A stretch of DNA of 6,933 bases from a bacterium (GCA_905221505.1 CAJNDL010000052.1:1-6933), one strand, 5' to 3'. Counted from the first letter of the stretch, positions 1-6,511 are shown. A program made the numbers and translations. The notes: generated by a model not told the origin, from the letters alone.

Positions 1-1513
1 TATCCTTCGCTGCGACTTTAACAATAGTTTCTGTTGGATTCACTACTACTGGTTTTCCTACTGTTTCTGTAATACCCCCTGTAGTAGGATCAACACTATA
101 TGTTGTTGTGGTAGTGCTTGAACCTGCTTGGCCTGCTTCTTCCACATTTGGTTGATCTTTGGCGCGTGTATCATCTTTTACATATTTCTTAGGTGACGGG
201 ATTGTTGTTGTTTCTACTTTATCCTTCGCTGCGACTTTGACAATAGTATTAGTCGGTTCTTTCGTACGAACTGGCTTGCCTACTGTTGGAGTAATAGCTC
301 CTGTCTTAGGATCTACTGTGTACGTTGTGGTAATCGTTTCTTCTCCAGGAGTTCCTTCTTTTCTAACTGGTTCTGAATCTTTGTCACGACTCTCGTCTTT
401 TTCATAGACAACAGGTGATGGTACTACTCTCTTCTCAACTGTTGGTGCTTTCGTTTTCCCATAAGTTCGAACAGTTGTTGGAGTTACCTTACCTGTTTTT
501 GGATTAACTTCATAGGTAGTGGTATCAATTACATCGCGACCTTCAGAATCTTTAGATTGTTCAACCTTAGTTTTCGCACCAACTTTAACAATTGTCTTAC
601 CTGCTGGGGTGATTACTGGATTTCCAACGTGTTCTGTAATATGACCGTCGGTTGAATCTACATCGTAAGTGGTTGTAGTAACCGTTTTACCTTTTTTACC
701 CTCAGTACGATGAGATGGTGTACCAAAGTTTTTTTCAACATCTTTAACATACTCAACTTCAGGTTCAATTGGCGTTTCTACTACTTTATCCTTAGCTCCC
801 ACTTTTACAACTCTAGCTATTGGTATATTTACGACTTCTGGTTCGCCTTTTGATGGAGTTAGGGTTCCATTTACTGGATTTACGCTATATGTTGTGGTGA
901 CTTTAGTTTTCCCTGCTTTCCCTGGAAATTGAACGGTATTAGTACCTTTTGGACTATTCACATCTTTTAAATAAACTGTTGTGGGTTCAACTGAATTATA
1001 CTCAACTATATCCCTCGCGCCACCTCTATTGACTACTTCTTCCTTCTCAGTCGAAGTAAGACTGCCAGTTTTTGAGTTTACTGTGTAGCTTGTTGTCTTC
1101 TTAACAACGTCGGCTCCTTTTTTAATGTATTCTACTTCATCCTTGGCTGCGACTTTGACAACTGTTTCTGTTGCCGGTTTCTTAACTACTGGTTGTCCTA
1201 CATGTTCAATAAGATCTCCAGTGTTAGGATTGACACTATAAGTTGTTGTTATCGTCTGTTCTCCGGTTTTACCAGGTACTTCAACATTAGCTTGTTCTTT
1301 TTCGCGGCTTTCATCTTTTACATAATTCTTAGGTGATGGGATTGCTGTTGTTTCTACTTTGTCCTTAGCTCCATCTTTCTTAAAGATTTCATTAGTTGTA
1401 TTCTCAGTAATGTTTCCTGTGTCAGGATCTTTCATCCTAACAGTTGTTGACTTAATGATGTCATTTCCGCGTTTGCTATATACAACAGTTTCGCCAACTT
1501 TTTCTAGAGACTT
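1..1513 (-). repeat. G5-like tandem repeat array inside the surface protein (alternating long and short modules)
   Basis: Residues about 518 to 1021+ of the surface protein are repeats. Long modules of 73-75 residues lie at 568-641, 685-758, 759-831, 873-947 and 948-1020, and another begins at 1021. They share a start like DKVETTxIPSP, a central TTTYSVNPxTG and an end like VVKVxAK, close to the G5 domain pattern. Short modules lie at about 518-567, 642-684 and 832-872 and keep only the Tyr-Val-Asn/Thr-Gly half. The order seen is short, long, short, long, long, short, long, long. At DNA level the junction at 220-247 recurs at 1-28 with one mismatch (period 219), and the segment 1318-1360 resembles 178-220. 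G5 domains in staphylococcal and streptococcal surface proteins form extended stalks and are linked to glycan binding or zinc-dependent adhesion. The G5 assignment is by eye. Confidence 0.8.
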
Positions 1514-3064
1514 AGCTGTAGTAATCTTAGGATTTCGAAAACCTATCCCATCTAAAGAAACACGTTTTCCTGATCTGAATTTCGGTTCCCTATTAATCAG
1601 ATCATTTTCAAAATAAGAACGTGAGCTATGACCTCCTCTTGTTGGTCCAACATTTATAACAACATCGCTATCATTGCTCACACTTTTCCCTATTACAGAA
1701 TCATTATCGACTATATAATGAGTCATTTTCCCAGCCTTAGCTATTTTTTTACTATCTAAACCTTTTTGCCAAAATTCAGATGAGGAGAAAAGACCTGTCC
1801 TTACTTTTGGAGCATTAAATGTCGTCCCTTTTTTTAATACATTATCATAAAAATTTCTATAAGCCAACTGTTCTTTAGGAATAAGGTATCTACTGTCAGA
1901 ATAGGCCAACTGATAGGCCTCAACCATGGCACGCTGAACCAAATATCCTCCTAAAGAATGTCCTGTCAGATAAAGATTGGTAATGCTATTATCCTTAGCT
2001 AGTTCACGCATGATACCTTCTGCATCTATCCCTTGCTGAGGATTGCTACCTGTTCCAAGTACTCCATCAGCCACAATATCTTTCCCATCACTTGTTCCTC
2101 GAAACGCTAATACTTGAGCAGTCCCATTTGGTAAAAACGGAAAATCACTCTTTGTTTCAAATAACACTGCATCTAGTCCGCTAGACATGTGATAGCTTTT
2201 CTTTCTTTTCCAATAAGGAGCTAATTCATTATTCATCATCATGAACTCATAGCGTGGCTTTGTATCACTACTCTTTTTATATAAGTCCGCCTCTGTTAAT
2301 TGCTTCTTATGATTTAAAACTTTATCAATATAAGCATCATCACGGTAGGACAATTCCATGAACATAATCATATCACGTTCACTTACATTCCATTTTAATT
2401 TTTCATCTGGCTTTTCGTCACTGTCAATAATACCATCACCATCAGTATCCTCTAGTAGCGGATGACTATTATAACCTACATACTTTTCCCCATTTTTTTC
2501 ATAAATATAAATTTCATCTTTATTACTTAGATAATCCTCATCTGTATAATCATTCGGCTTCAACTCAGGTCCATCTAGTAATAGGCTATCATACTTATCA
2601 CCTTCTGAACCGATTATTCCTGCTTTGATTTTTTTGGCATCTTCCTCAGTCAATTCATATTTTTTAATATCGGAAGAGGGAACTGATGCTGATCTCACCG
2701 CCGGAGTGCTTGATCTATCTTCACCCACCACGAAAGTCCTTGTGGTCAAACTATTATTTTCTGTATCCCCAGATGTATCAAGTTCTGCAGTTCTTGTAGA
2801 TATTATTGGAGTATCTTTTGAGGATGGACTGGAAATATCTCCTCGATTCTCTGGCGAACTTTGAGCCTCTTCTTTTTTCTCCACAGTAGGGGTCGAACTC
2901 TCCCTTTCAGAATTAGCCCCTATCTCTGTTGCCAAATTATTTTCCGTAGAAGCTAAGACTCCTTGAGTTGGAGCAAATAAGGAAACTCCTATTAGTACAG
3001 AAGCCACTCCAACAGAAAACTTTCGAATCGAAAAACGTTGACGTTTATTAAAAATATCTTTCAT
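1..3064 (-). CDS. YSIRK-signal surface protein with lipase-like (Mbeg1/class 3) hydrolase domain and G5-like repeats, partial at C-terminus
   Basis: The frame starts at ATG 3064 and stays open to the left edge (1021 codons, no stop, no frameshift), so the C-terminus and any LPXTG anchor are unseen. Residues 1-38 form a YSIRK-type signal: a basic start, then FSIRKFSVGVAS at 11-22, a hydrophobic core and probable cleavage after VLA (A38). Residues 39-131 are a Ser/Thr/Glu-rich linker. Residues 206-217 (DTDGDGIIDSDE) look like a calcium loop. Residues about 225-485 resemble lipase class 3/Mbeg1-like alpha/beta hydrolases: FRGTSD at 321-326, nucleophile elbow GHSLGG at 368-373 (Ser370), Asp455 in NDSV, His479 in GGHSS, a plausible full triad. 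From about 518 on, long G5-like and short repeats alternate. I infer a secreted, wall-attached esterase or phospholipase held out on a repeat stalk; the substrate is unknown. The start is supported by the signal peptide; the ribosome site is weak (AGAAAG-like, 3074-3083). Confidence 0.88.
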   Translation of the reverse strand, partial: MKDIFNKRQRFSIRKFSVGVASVLIGVSLFAPTQGVLASTENNLATEIGANSERESSTPTVEKKEEAQSSPENRGDISSPSSKDTPIISTRTAELDTSGDTENNSLTTRTFVVGEDRSSTPAVRSASVPSSDIKKYELTEEDAKKIKAGIIGSEGDKYDSLLLDGPELKPNDYTDEDYLSNKDEIYIYEKNGEKYVGYNSHPLLEDTDGDGIIDSDEKPDEKLKWNVSERDMIMFMELSYRDDAYIDKVLNHKKQLTEADLYKKSSDTKPRYEFMMMNNELAPYWKRKKSYHMSSGLDAVLFETKSDFPFLPNGTAQVLAFRGTSDGKDIVADGVLGTGSNPQQGIDAEGIMRELAKDNSITNLYLTGHSLGGYLVQRAMVEAYQLAYSDSRYLIPKEQLAYRNFYDNVLKKGTTFNAPKVRTGLFSSSEFWQKGLDSKKIAKAGKMTHYIVDNDSVIGKSVSNDSDVVINVGPTRGGHSSRSYFENDLINREPKFRSGKRVSLDGIGFRNPKITTAKSLEKVGETVVYSKRGNDIIKSTTVRMKDPDTGNITENTTNEIFKKDGAKDKVETTAIPSPKNYVKDESREKEQANVEVPGKTGEQTITTTYSVNPNTGDLIEHVGQPVVKKPATETVVKVAAKDEVEYIKKGADVVKKTTSYTVNSKTGSLTSTEKEEVVNRGGARDIVEYNSVEPTTVYLKDVNSPKGTNTVQFPGKAGKTKVTTTYSVNPVNGTLTPSKGEPEVVNIPIARVVKVGAKDKVVETPIEPEVEYVKDVEKNFGTPSHRTEGKKGKTVTTTTYDVDSTDGHITEHVGNPVITPAGKTIVKVGAKTKVEQSKDSEGRDVIDTTTYEVNPKTGKVTPTTVRTYGKTKAPTVEKRVVPSPVVYEKDESRDKDSEPVRKEGTPGEETITTTYTVDPKTGAITPTVGKPVRTKEPTNTIVKVAAKDKVETTTIPSPKKYVKDDTRAKDQPNVEEAGQAGSSTTTTTYSVDPTTGGITETVGKPVVVNPTETIVKVAAKD

Positions 3065-3356
3065 TTTACTAACTTTCTTTCTAACTATTTTTTTACAAAA
3101 TAGAGGGTTCTAATATTTTCCCTTGACAGAATACTAAATCGTTTCTTGACTAAAATTTTAGAGCTTTTCCTCTACTTGATCATAAACTATCACATTGATT
3201 TCTAATCATAGAAAAATGGATTGCTTAATATTACTAAAATATCAGTAAAATATAAAAAAATGTAAATATTTCACTTCTAACACTGCCATTATACCATAAA
3301 AAATCATAACACTCATGTATTTTAAAAAAGATCTGTCAAAAAGTTTTCAAAATCAT
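3065..3356. other. AT-rich intergenic leader of the surface gene, no gene seen
   Basis: No credible coding frame is present on either strand. Besides the promoter candidate it holds two small inverted repeats: a 12-base perfect palindrome CTAAAATTTTAG at 3150-3161, and TTTCTA/TAGAAA with a 4-base loop at 3199-3214. Neither is followed by a clean T-tract. I see no recognisable riboswitch, T-box or leader peptide. Confidence 0.5.
3288..3296 (-). promoter_or_regulatory. Extended -10 promoter candidate for the surface protein gene
   Basis: Read on the minus strand the bases are TGGTATAAT: a perfect TATAAT (3293-3288) preceded by a TGn extension, typical of pneumococcal promoters lacking a good -35. 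At 17 nt spacing the -35 position (3316-3311) reads ATGAGT, a poor match. A TTGACA at 3339-3334 is too far away to pair with it. Transcription would begin near 3281 and leave an AU-rich leader of about 215 nt before ATG 3064. Confidence 0.55.
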
Positions 3357-3409
3357 AAAAAACGCATAATATCAGGCATTTATGTACTGTCCTTAATACT
3401 ATGCGTTTT
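3357..3409 (-). terminator. Rho-independent terminator of the hprK-lgt-DUF948-ytxH operon
   Basis: On the minus strand the arm AAAACGCATAGTATTAAGG (3409-3391) pairs with CCTGATATTATGCGTTTT (3376-3359), giving about 18 base pairs with one bulged A, a 14-base loop and a run of six T at 3362-3357. Two of the pairs are G-U wobbles that exist only in minus-strand RNA; in plus-strand RNA they would be A-C mismatches. The element is therefore oriented for the operon that ends at 3470. Confidence 0.8.
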
Positions 3410-3424
3410 ATCTTATACAATTTA

Positions 3425-3473
3425 CTAGATTTGCGACTACTATTGGATTTTTATCCAACTCTCTCAAATCTAG
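3425..3473. repeat. Nested inverted repeat over the ytxH-like stop codon
   Basis: CTAGATTTG at 3425-3433 is the exact complement of CAAATCTAG at 3465-3473, enclosing a small hairpin TTGGAT-TTTT-ATCCAA (3443-3458). The right arm contains the stop codon at 3470-3472. A T-run follows on the plus strand (3475-3480), but no plus-strand gene lies upstream, so terminator function in that direction has no obvious client. It may protect the 3' end of the operon mRNA or block antisense reading. Confidence 0.5.
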
Positions 3474-3865
3474 ATTTTTTCTTCTTTGATATCAATCACA
3501 ATCTCTTCTGATTCATCAAGAGTTTCAACCTTTTCTTGCCATTGCTCCTTGAGATTATTGAATTGATTTTTTGATGCTTCTGTCGCTTGGCGAGCACATG
3601 ATTTGGCTTGAGCAAGTACACTGTCCACAGTGATTTCACCTGACTCAACCTGTTCTTTGGTTTTCAGAACAAAATCTGTAGCCTGCTCCTTGACTTCTGT
3701 CAATTTTTCACAGACCTGCTCCTTGGCATACTCAGGATCTTCTCTCAAATCATCCAGAAAATCTTGAGCCTGACTGCAAACTTGTTTGCCCTTATCGCTT
3801 GTTAAAAACAAGGCAAGAGCTGCACCTGAAACGGTTCCTAAAAGGATTGAGGATAGTTTACCCAT
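3470..3865 (-). CDS. YtxH-family small membrane-anchored protein
   Basis: This 131-residue protein has the YtxH pattern: a short N-terminal hydrophobic, Gly/Ala-rich segment (about residues 5-22, ILLGTVSGAALALFLT), a basic turn (SDKGKQ), then a long charged, mostly helical tail rich in Lys/Glu/Gln (about 30-115) and an acidic end. It is probably anchored in the membrane with the tail in the cytoplasm. Three cysteines (30, 52, 90) in the tail are unusual for this composition. The start is fixed by AAGGAG a few bases upstream, within the 15 nt gap after the DUF948 gene. In Bacillus subtilis ytxH follows ytxG (a DUF948 gene) in a stress-induced operon; the same pairing is seen here. The biochemical function is not known. 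Last gene of the operon, followed by a strong terminator. Confidence 0.8.
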   Translation of the reverse strand: MGKLSSILLGTVSGAALALFLTSDKGKQVCSQAQDFLDDLREDPEYAKEQVCEKLTEVKEQATDFVLKTKEQVESGEITVDSVLAQAKSCARQATEASKNQFNNLKEQWQEKVETLDESEEIVIDIKEEKI

Positions 3866-3880
3866 AAGGATTCTCCTTTT

Positions 3881-4264
3881 TTATTTTTTGAAAAATTTAC
3901 TTGCAAGACGAAGAGCTGACAAACTTGCACCAGTCTTGAGTGTTTTTGAACCAGCTGATGAAGCTTTCTTGCTCAAGACACGCGCATGGTCATTGAGGTC
4001 TGAAACAGATAAAGATAAATCAGCAACAGCGCTAAAGAGTGGATCAATCGTTGCCACCTTGACATTGATATCATCTGCCAAGACATTGACCTTAGCCAAC
4101 AATTCATTGGTATGATGCAAGGTCACATCCACTTCTGAAGTCAAGGTTTTAATCGTCTTCTCTGTTTCATCGATGACACGACCAAGCTTTTGTACAGTGA
4201 TAATCAGATAAACCAAAAAGACAATCAAAGCAAGGGCAACAAGTATATATGCAACTTCTAACAT
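3881..4264 (-). CDS. DUF948 (YtxG-like) membrane protein
   Basis: The product is 127 residues. Residues 3-23 form one hydrophobic segment (EVAYILVALALIVFLVYLIIT). The rest is helical and coiled-coil-like, with heptad-type spacing of Leu/Val/Ile (about 25-95), then a Ser/Lys-rich basic tail ending in KFFKK. This matches the DUF948 family, typified by B. subtilis YtxG, which is linked to general stress but has no established activity. The ATG at 4264-4262 follows the lgt stop TAA directly (zero gap) and has a strong Shine-Dalgarno AGAGGAGG at 4280-4273, inside the end of lgt, 8 nt before the start. Translational coupling with lgt is likely. Its neighbour on the other side is the YtxH-like gene, so the two probably act together at the membrane; that is inference from gene order. 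Confidence 0.82.
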   Translation of the reverse strand: MLEVAYILVALALIVFLVYLIITVQKLGRVIDETEKTIKTLTSEVDVTLHHTNELLAKVNVLADDINVKVATIDPLFSAVADLSLSVSDLNDHARVLSKKASSAGSKTLKTGASLSALRLASKFFKK

Positions 4265-5053
4265 TTAGTTTTCCTCCTCTGTAATATAGTAAGGGGCCTT
4301 CTTTCGATTTTGATATAGAATGATAAAAATACCGAGACCGATAAGAACAACTGATAGCCATTGGGACACTCGAAGACCAAAGAACATGAGGCTATCTGTC
4401 CGCATGCCTTCGATGACCATACGACCGAAACCATACCAAATCAAGTAGAAAGCAGTGATATGACCTCTTCTGAGACTCTTCCATTTTCGTCTGGCAATCA
4501 AAATCAAGGCAAAGCCAAGTAGATTCCAAAGAGACTCATAAAGGAAGGTCGGCTGACGGTAGCTCCCTTCAATATACATCTGGTCACGGATAAAGGCAGG
4601 TAGATAATCCAGATTATCCACTGCTGCACCATAAGCTTCTTGGTTAAAGAAATTTCCCCAGCGACCCAAACTTTGGGCAATCATGACGCTAGGCGCCGCG
4701 ATATCTAGAAAATCCCAAGTATTGATGAGTTTACGATCAGCAAAGATATAAAGTACAATAGCCCCTGTAATCAGACCACCGTAAATGGCCAAACCACCAT
4801 TCCAAATGGCAAAAATTTCTCCGACATTCTGACTATAGTAATCAAAACGGAAAATAACATAATAGAGACGTGCTCCTAAAATAGCTAGGGGAAAGGCTAT
4901 CAAGATAAAATCTAAAATATCGTCTGGTATGATCTTCTTTCTAGGCGCTTCTTTCATAGTCAAATAAACCGCAAGAATCAAGCCTGTCACAATACACAAG
5001 GCATACCAACGAATGGCTAGAGGGCCAAGATGAATAGCAATTGGATCAAGCAT
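4265..5053 (-). CDS. lgt: Prolipoprotein diacylglyceryl transferase
   Basis: Lgt moves a diacylglyceryl group from phosphatidylglycerol to the lipobox cysteine of prolipoproteins, the first step of lipoprotein maturation, in the cytoplasmic membrane. The 262-residue product has about seven hydrophobic segments, an N-terminal [11 protein letters not shown] stretch (9-19), the Lgt signature [13 protein letters not shown] (130-142, with Arg131 matching the essential Arg143 of the E. coli enzyme), and [12 protein letters not shown] (207-218, with Arg211 in the place of Arg239). The position of E. coli His103 (HGG) is Tyr91 here (AIYGG). I chose ATG 5053 over an in-frame TTG at 5074: the product then starts [11 protein letters not shown] as in relatives, and GAGGTG (5063-5058) sits at good spacing. 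The start overlaps the end of hprK by 8 nt, so translation is probably coupled. Confidence 0.96.
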   Translation of the reverse strand: MLDPIAIHLGPLAIRWYALCIVTGLILAVYLTMKEAPRKKIIPDDILDFILIAFPLAILGARLYYVIFRFDYYSQNVGEIFAIWNGGLAIYGGLITGAIVLYIFADRKLINTWDFLDIAAPSVMIAQSLGRWGNFFNQEAYGAAVDNLDYLPAFIRDQMYIEGSYRQPTFLYESLWNLLGFALILIARRKWKSLRRGHITAFYLIWYGFGRMVIEGMRTDSLMFFGLRVSQWLSVVLIGLGIFIILYQNRKKAPYYITEEEN

Positions 5054-5981
5054 TAGGCACCTCGTTCTGAGCAATGAGGTTTGTCAAGCGTTCTTCAAAC
5101 AAACGAGTCGCATCAAAGCCCATTTCCTTGGCACGATAATTCATGGCAGCCGCCTCAATCACAACAGAGATATTACGACCTGTTTTAACCGGGATTCGGA
5201 TACGAGGAATAGATACACCAGCAATTTCTAATTCTTCAGCATTGTTTCCAAGACGATCAAAGGTCTTGTGCGTATCGTAATTTTCCAAGTAAACAGCCAA
5301 CTGAACTTGTGAAGAGTCCTTGACGGCACTGGCACCGTAGAGACTCATAACATCGATAATACCGACCCCACGAATTTCAATCAAGTGTTTCAAGATTTCA
5401 GCGGGTTCACCCCAAAGAGTAATCTCGTCCTTGGCAAAGATATCGACACGATCATCTGCCACCAAGCGGTGACCACGTTTGACAAGCTCAAGACCAGTCT
5501 CACTCTTACCGATTCCACTATCGCCCTGAATCAAGACACCCATCCCATAGATATCCATCAAGACTCCATGCACACTGGTACGTTCTGCCAAACGAGAATC
5601 CAGATAGCTAGATAACTCTCCAGACAAACGACTGGTCGCCGTACGGCTGGTTAAAATGGCAATCTTACACTCTCTAGCTGCCTTTAACATCTCCTCTGGA
5701 ACCACCAAACCACGGGCAACAATGACCGCAGGTGTCTCAGGTAGAAACATTTTTTTCAAAACTTCATAACGGCTGTTAGAAGGCATGCTGATCAGATAAG
5801 ACCACTCCTTCATCCCCAAGAGCTGGATCCGCTCTGGTGTGTAGTAGTCAAAATAGCCTGTCATTTCAAGACCAGGTCGCATAATATCTGCTGTATTGAT
5901 TTCCTTTTCAAGTAATTCTGGTTCGCCGTAGACAATGTCTAGTCTAAGCTTTTCAATCACTTCTTTTACTAAAACCGACAT
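5046..5981 (-). CDS. hprK: HPr kinase/phosphorylase
   Basis: HprK phosphorylates HPr of the sugar phosphotransferase system at Ser46 using ATP (or pyrophosphate), and removes the phosphate when inorganic phosphate is high. It thereby sets CcpA-dependent catabolite repression in the cytoplasm. The 311-residue product has the usual length. Residues 1-130 are the N-terminal domain; the catalytic domain follows with His138, Walker A GDSGIGKS (153-160), the acidic pair Asp176-Asp177, the family signature around [12 protein letters not shown] (200-211), Arg243 in FDRLG, and the loop IPVKTGRN (263-270). All key residues are intact. Two adjacent ATGs occur (5984 and 5981). The second is chosen because AAGGAGG (5993-5987) lies 5 nt before it but only 2 nt before the first, and because [11 protein letters not shown] is the usual streptococcal start. 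First gene of the four-gene operon. Confidence 0.97.
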   Translation of the reverse strand: MSVLVKEVIEKLRLDIVYGEPELLEKEINTADIMRPGLEMTGYFDYYTPERIQLLGMKEWSYLISMPSNSRYEVLKKMFLPETPAVIVARGLVVPEEMLKAARECKIAILTSRTATSRLSGELSSYLDSRLAERTSVHGVLMDIYGMGVLIQGDSGIGKSETGLELVKRGHRLVADDRVDIFAKDEITLWGEPAEILKHLIEIRGVGIIDVMSLYGASAVKDSSQVQLAVYLENYDTHKTFDRLGNNAEELEIAGVSIPRIRIPVKTGRNISVVIEAAAMNYRAKEMGFDATRLFEERLTNLIAQNEVPNA

Positions 5982-5986
5982 CATTT

Positions 5987-5993
5987 CCTCCTT
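5987..5993 (-). promoter_or_regulatory. Strong Shine-Dalgarno of hprK
   Basis: AAGGAGG on the minus strand is a full complement to the 16S rRNA tail. Its spacing decides between the tandem ATG codons and rules out an in-frame TTG at 5996 that lies upstream of the site itself. Confidence 0.85.
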
Positions 5994-6012
5994 CAATCGA
6001 GTTCTTTTTACT

Positions 6013-6042
6013 ATTATATCAAATTGTCCTTAGAAGTTTCAG
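6013..6042 (-). promoter_or_regulatory. Promoter of the hprK operon
   Basis: On the minus strand a perfect TATAAT (6018-6013) with a TGA extension just upstream gives an extended -10. A partial -35, CTGAAA (6042-6037), stands 18 nt away. Transcription would start near 6006, leaving a leader of about 25 nt that carries the strong Shine-Dalgarno. It lies just outside the BOX element, so the operon starts independently of rpsU. Confidence 0.75.
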
Positions 6043-6069
6043 ATTTTTGCAGGCTTTGAAGTATTTATT

Positions 6070-6177
6070 TATACTCAATGAAAATCAAAGAGCAAACTAG
6101 GAAACTAGCCGCAGGCTGTACTTGAGTACGGCAAGGCGACGTTGACGTGGTTTGAATTTGATTTTCGAAGAGTATTA
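6070..6177 (-). repeat. BOX element, A-C type lacking boxB
   Basis: The 108 bp match a boxA (6119-6177, about 59 bp) joined to a boxC (6070-6118, about 49 bp) with no boxB between. GTACGGCAAGGCGACG (6126-6141) is the well-known core of the boxA consensus used as a typing primer site, with minor differences. The ends form imperfect inverted repeats: ATACTCAATGAAAATCAAA at the left and its near complement at the right, 16 of 19 alike. A small inverted repeat GTACT/AGTAC marks the A-C junction (6118-6129). BOX elements are non-coding, mobilisable in trans, and typical of S. pneumoniae and near relatives. Read from A to C it runs with hprK transcription. It sits neatly between the rpsU terminator and the hprK promoter. 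Confidence 0.92.
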
Positions 6178-6181
6178 AAAG

Positions 6182-6208
6182 AAAAAAGACTAGATTTCTC
6201 CAGCCTTT
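6182..6208 (-). terminator. Rho-independent terminator of rpsU
   Basis: Minus-strand RNA forms a 10 bp stem, AAAGGCTGGA with TCTAGTCTTT, closed by a GAAA tetraloop and followed by more T residues (6187-6182 are all T on this strand). Two pairs are G-U wobbles, which fixes the orientation. The stem starts about 9 nt after the rpsU stop codon. Confidence 0.88.
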
Positions 6209-6217
6209 CAGTTCTAA

Positions 6218-6394
6218 TTAGAATTTTTTACGTTTACGAGCTGCTTCTGATTTACGTTTACGTTTTACAGAAGGTTTTTCATAGAATTCACGTTTGCGTG
6301 TTTCTTGAAGAGTACCAGCTTTAGTAACCGCACGTTTGAAACGACGAAGTGCGTCGTCAAGAGATTCATTCTTACGTACTACTGTTTTAGACAT
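6218..6394 (-). CDS. rpsU: 30S ribosomal protein S21
   Basis: The 58-residue product starts [19 protein letters not shown] and ends in a run of Lys/Arg ([15 protein letters not shown]), the typical form of bS21, a small basic protein of the 30S platform near the anti-Shine-Dalgarno end of 16S rRNA, involved in initiation. Length and sequence are normal for Firmicutes. The ATG at 6394 is chosen: a TTG eight codons upstream would add a non-family extension and overlies the leader, while a GGGAG-type ribosome site precedes the ATG. It forms its own transcription unit, with promoter and terminator both visible, and is not linked to dnaG/rpoD as in enterobacteria. Confidence 0.97.
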
Positions 6395-6428
6395 TTTTTT
6401 CACTCCCTTCAAGTTCAAGATCTATTCT

Positions 6429-6457
6429 ATTTTACACGTAAAAGGAATAATTGTCAA
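6429..6457 (-). promoter_or_regulatory. Promoter of rpsU
   Basis: A perfect -35 TTGACA (6457-6452) and a -10 TAAAAT (6434-6429, five of six consensus bases) are separated by exactly 17 nt on the minus strand. This is the best sigma-70-type promoter in the window, fitting a ribosomal protein gene. The predicted start near 6422 gives a leader of about 28 nt. Confidence 0.88.
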
Positions 6458-6511
6458 GAAAAAGTGCCATAAACTTATATTATCTTCAATTTGCTAACTT
6501 CTCAAAGTAAC

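Noticed and set aside
1..1513. CRISPR-like array
   Set aside because: The repeat period is about 130-225 bp, copies diverge, and the region is one open coding frame.
159..2864. Plus-strand open frames at 159-407, 1359-1616 and 2625-2864
   Set aside because: They lie opposite the continuous surface-protein frame, have no ribosome sites, and their Ser/Val/Thr-rich products mirror the repeat coding on the other strand.
3123..3156. Plus-strand promoter (TTGACA followed by TAAAAT)
   Set aside because: The spacing is 22 nt and no gene follows on the plus strand.
3065..3290. Riboswitch or T-box in the surface-gene leader
   Set aside because: No conserved core motif is recognisable, and the sequence is too AT-rich with only short stems.
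3786..4361. Open frames at 3786-4115 (plus) and 4167-4361 (minus)
   Set aside because: Both overlap the DUF948, ytxH-like and lgt genes in other frames and resemble no family; they are shadows.
5054..5074. TTG start for lgt giving seven extra residues
   Set aside because: The extension is not typical of Lgt, and the ATG at 5053 has a well-placed ribosome site and the usual N-terminus.
5385..5615. Plus-strand frame inside hprK
   Set aside because: It is antisense to the Walker A region of an intact hprK and has no support of its own.
6142..6324. Plus-strand frame of 60 residues across the BOX and rpsU
   Set aside because: It starts in a repeat, runs antisense through rpsU, and reads as low-complexity hydrophobic sequence without a family match.
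6395..6418. TTG start for rpsU giving an eight-residue extension
   Set aside because: S21 proteins begin MSKT here, and the extension would cover the ribosome site.
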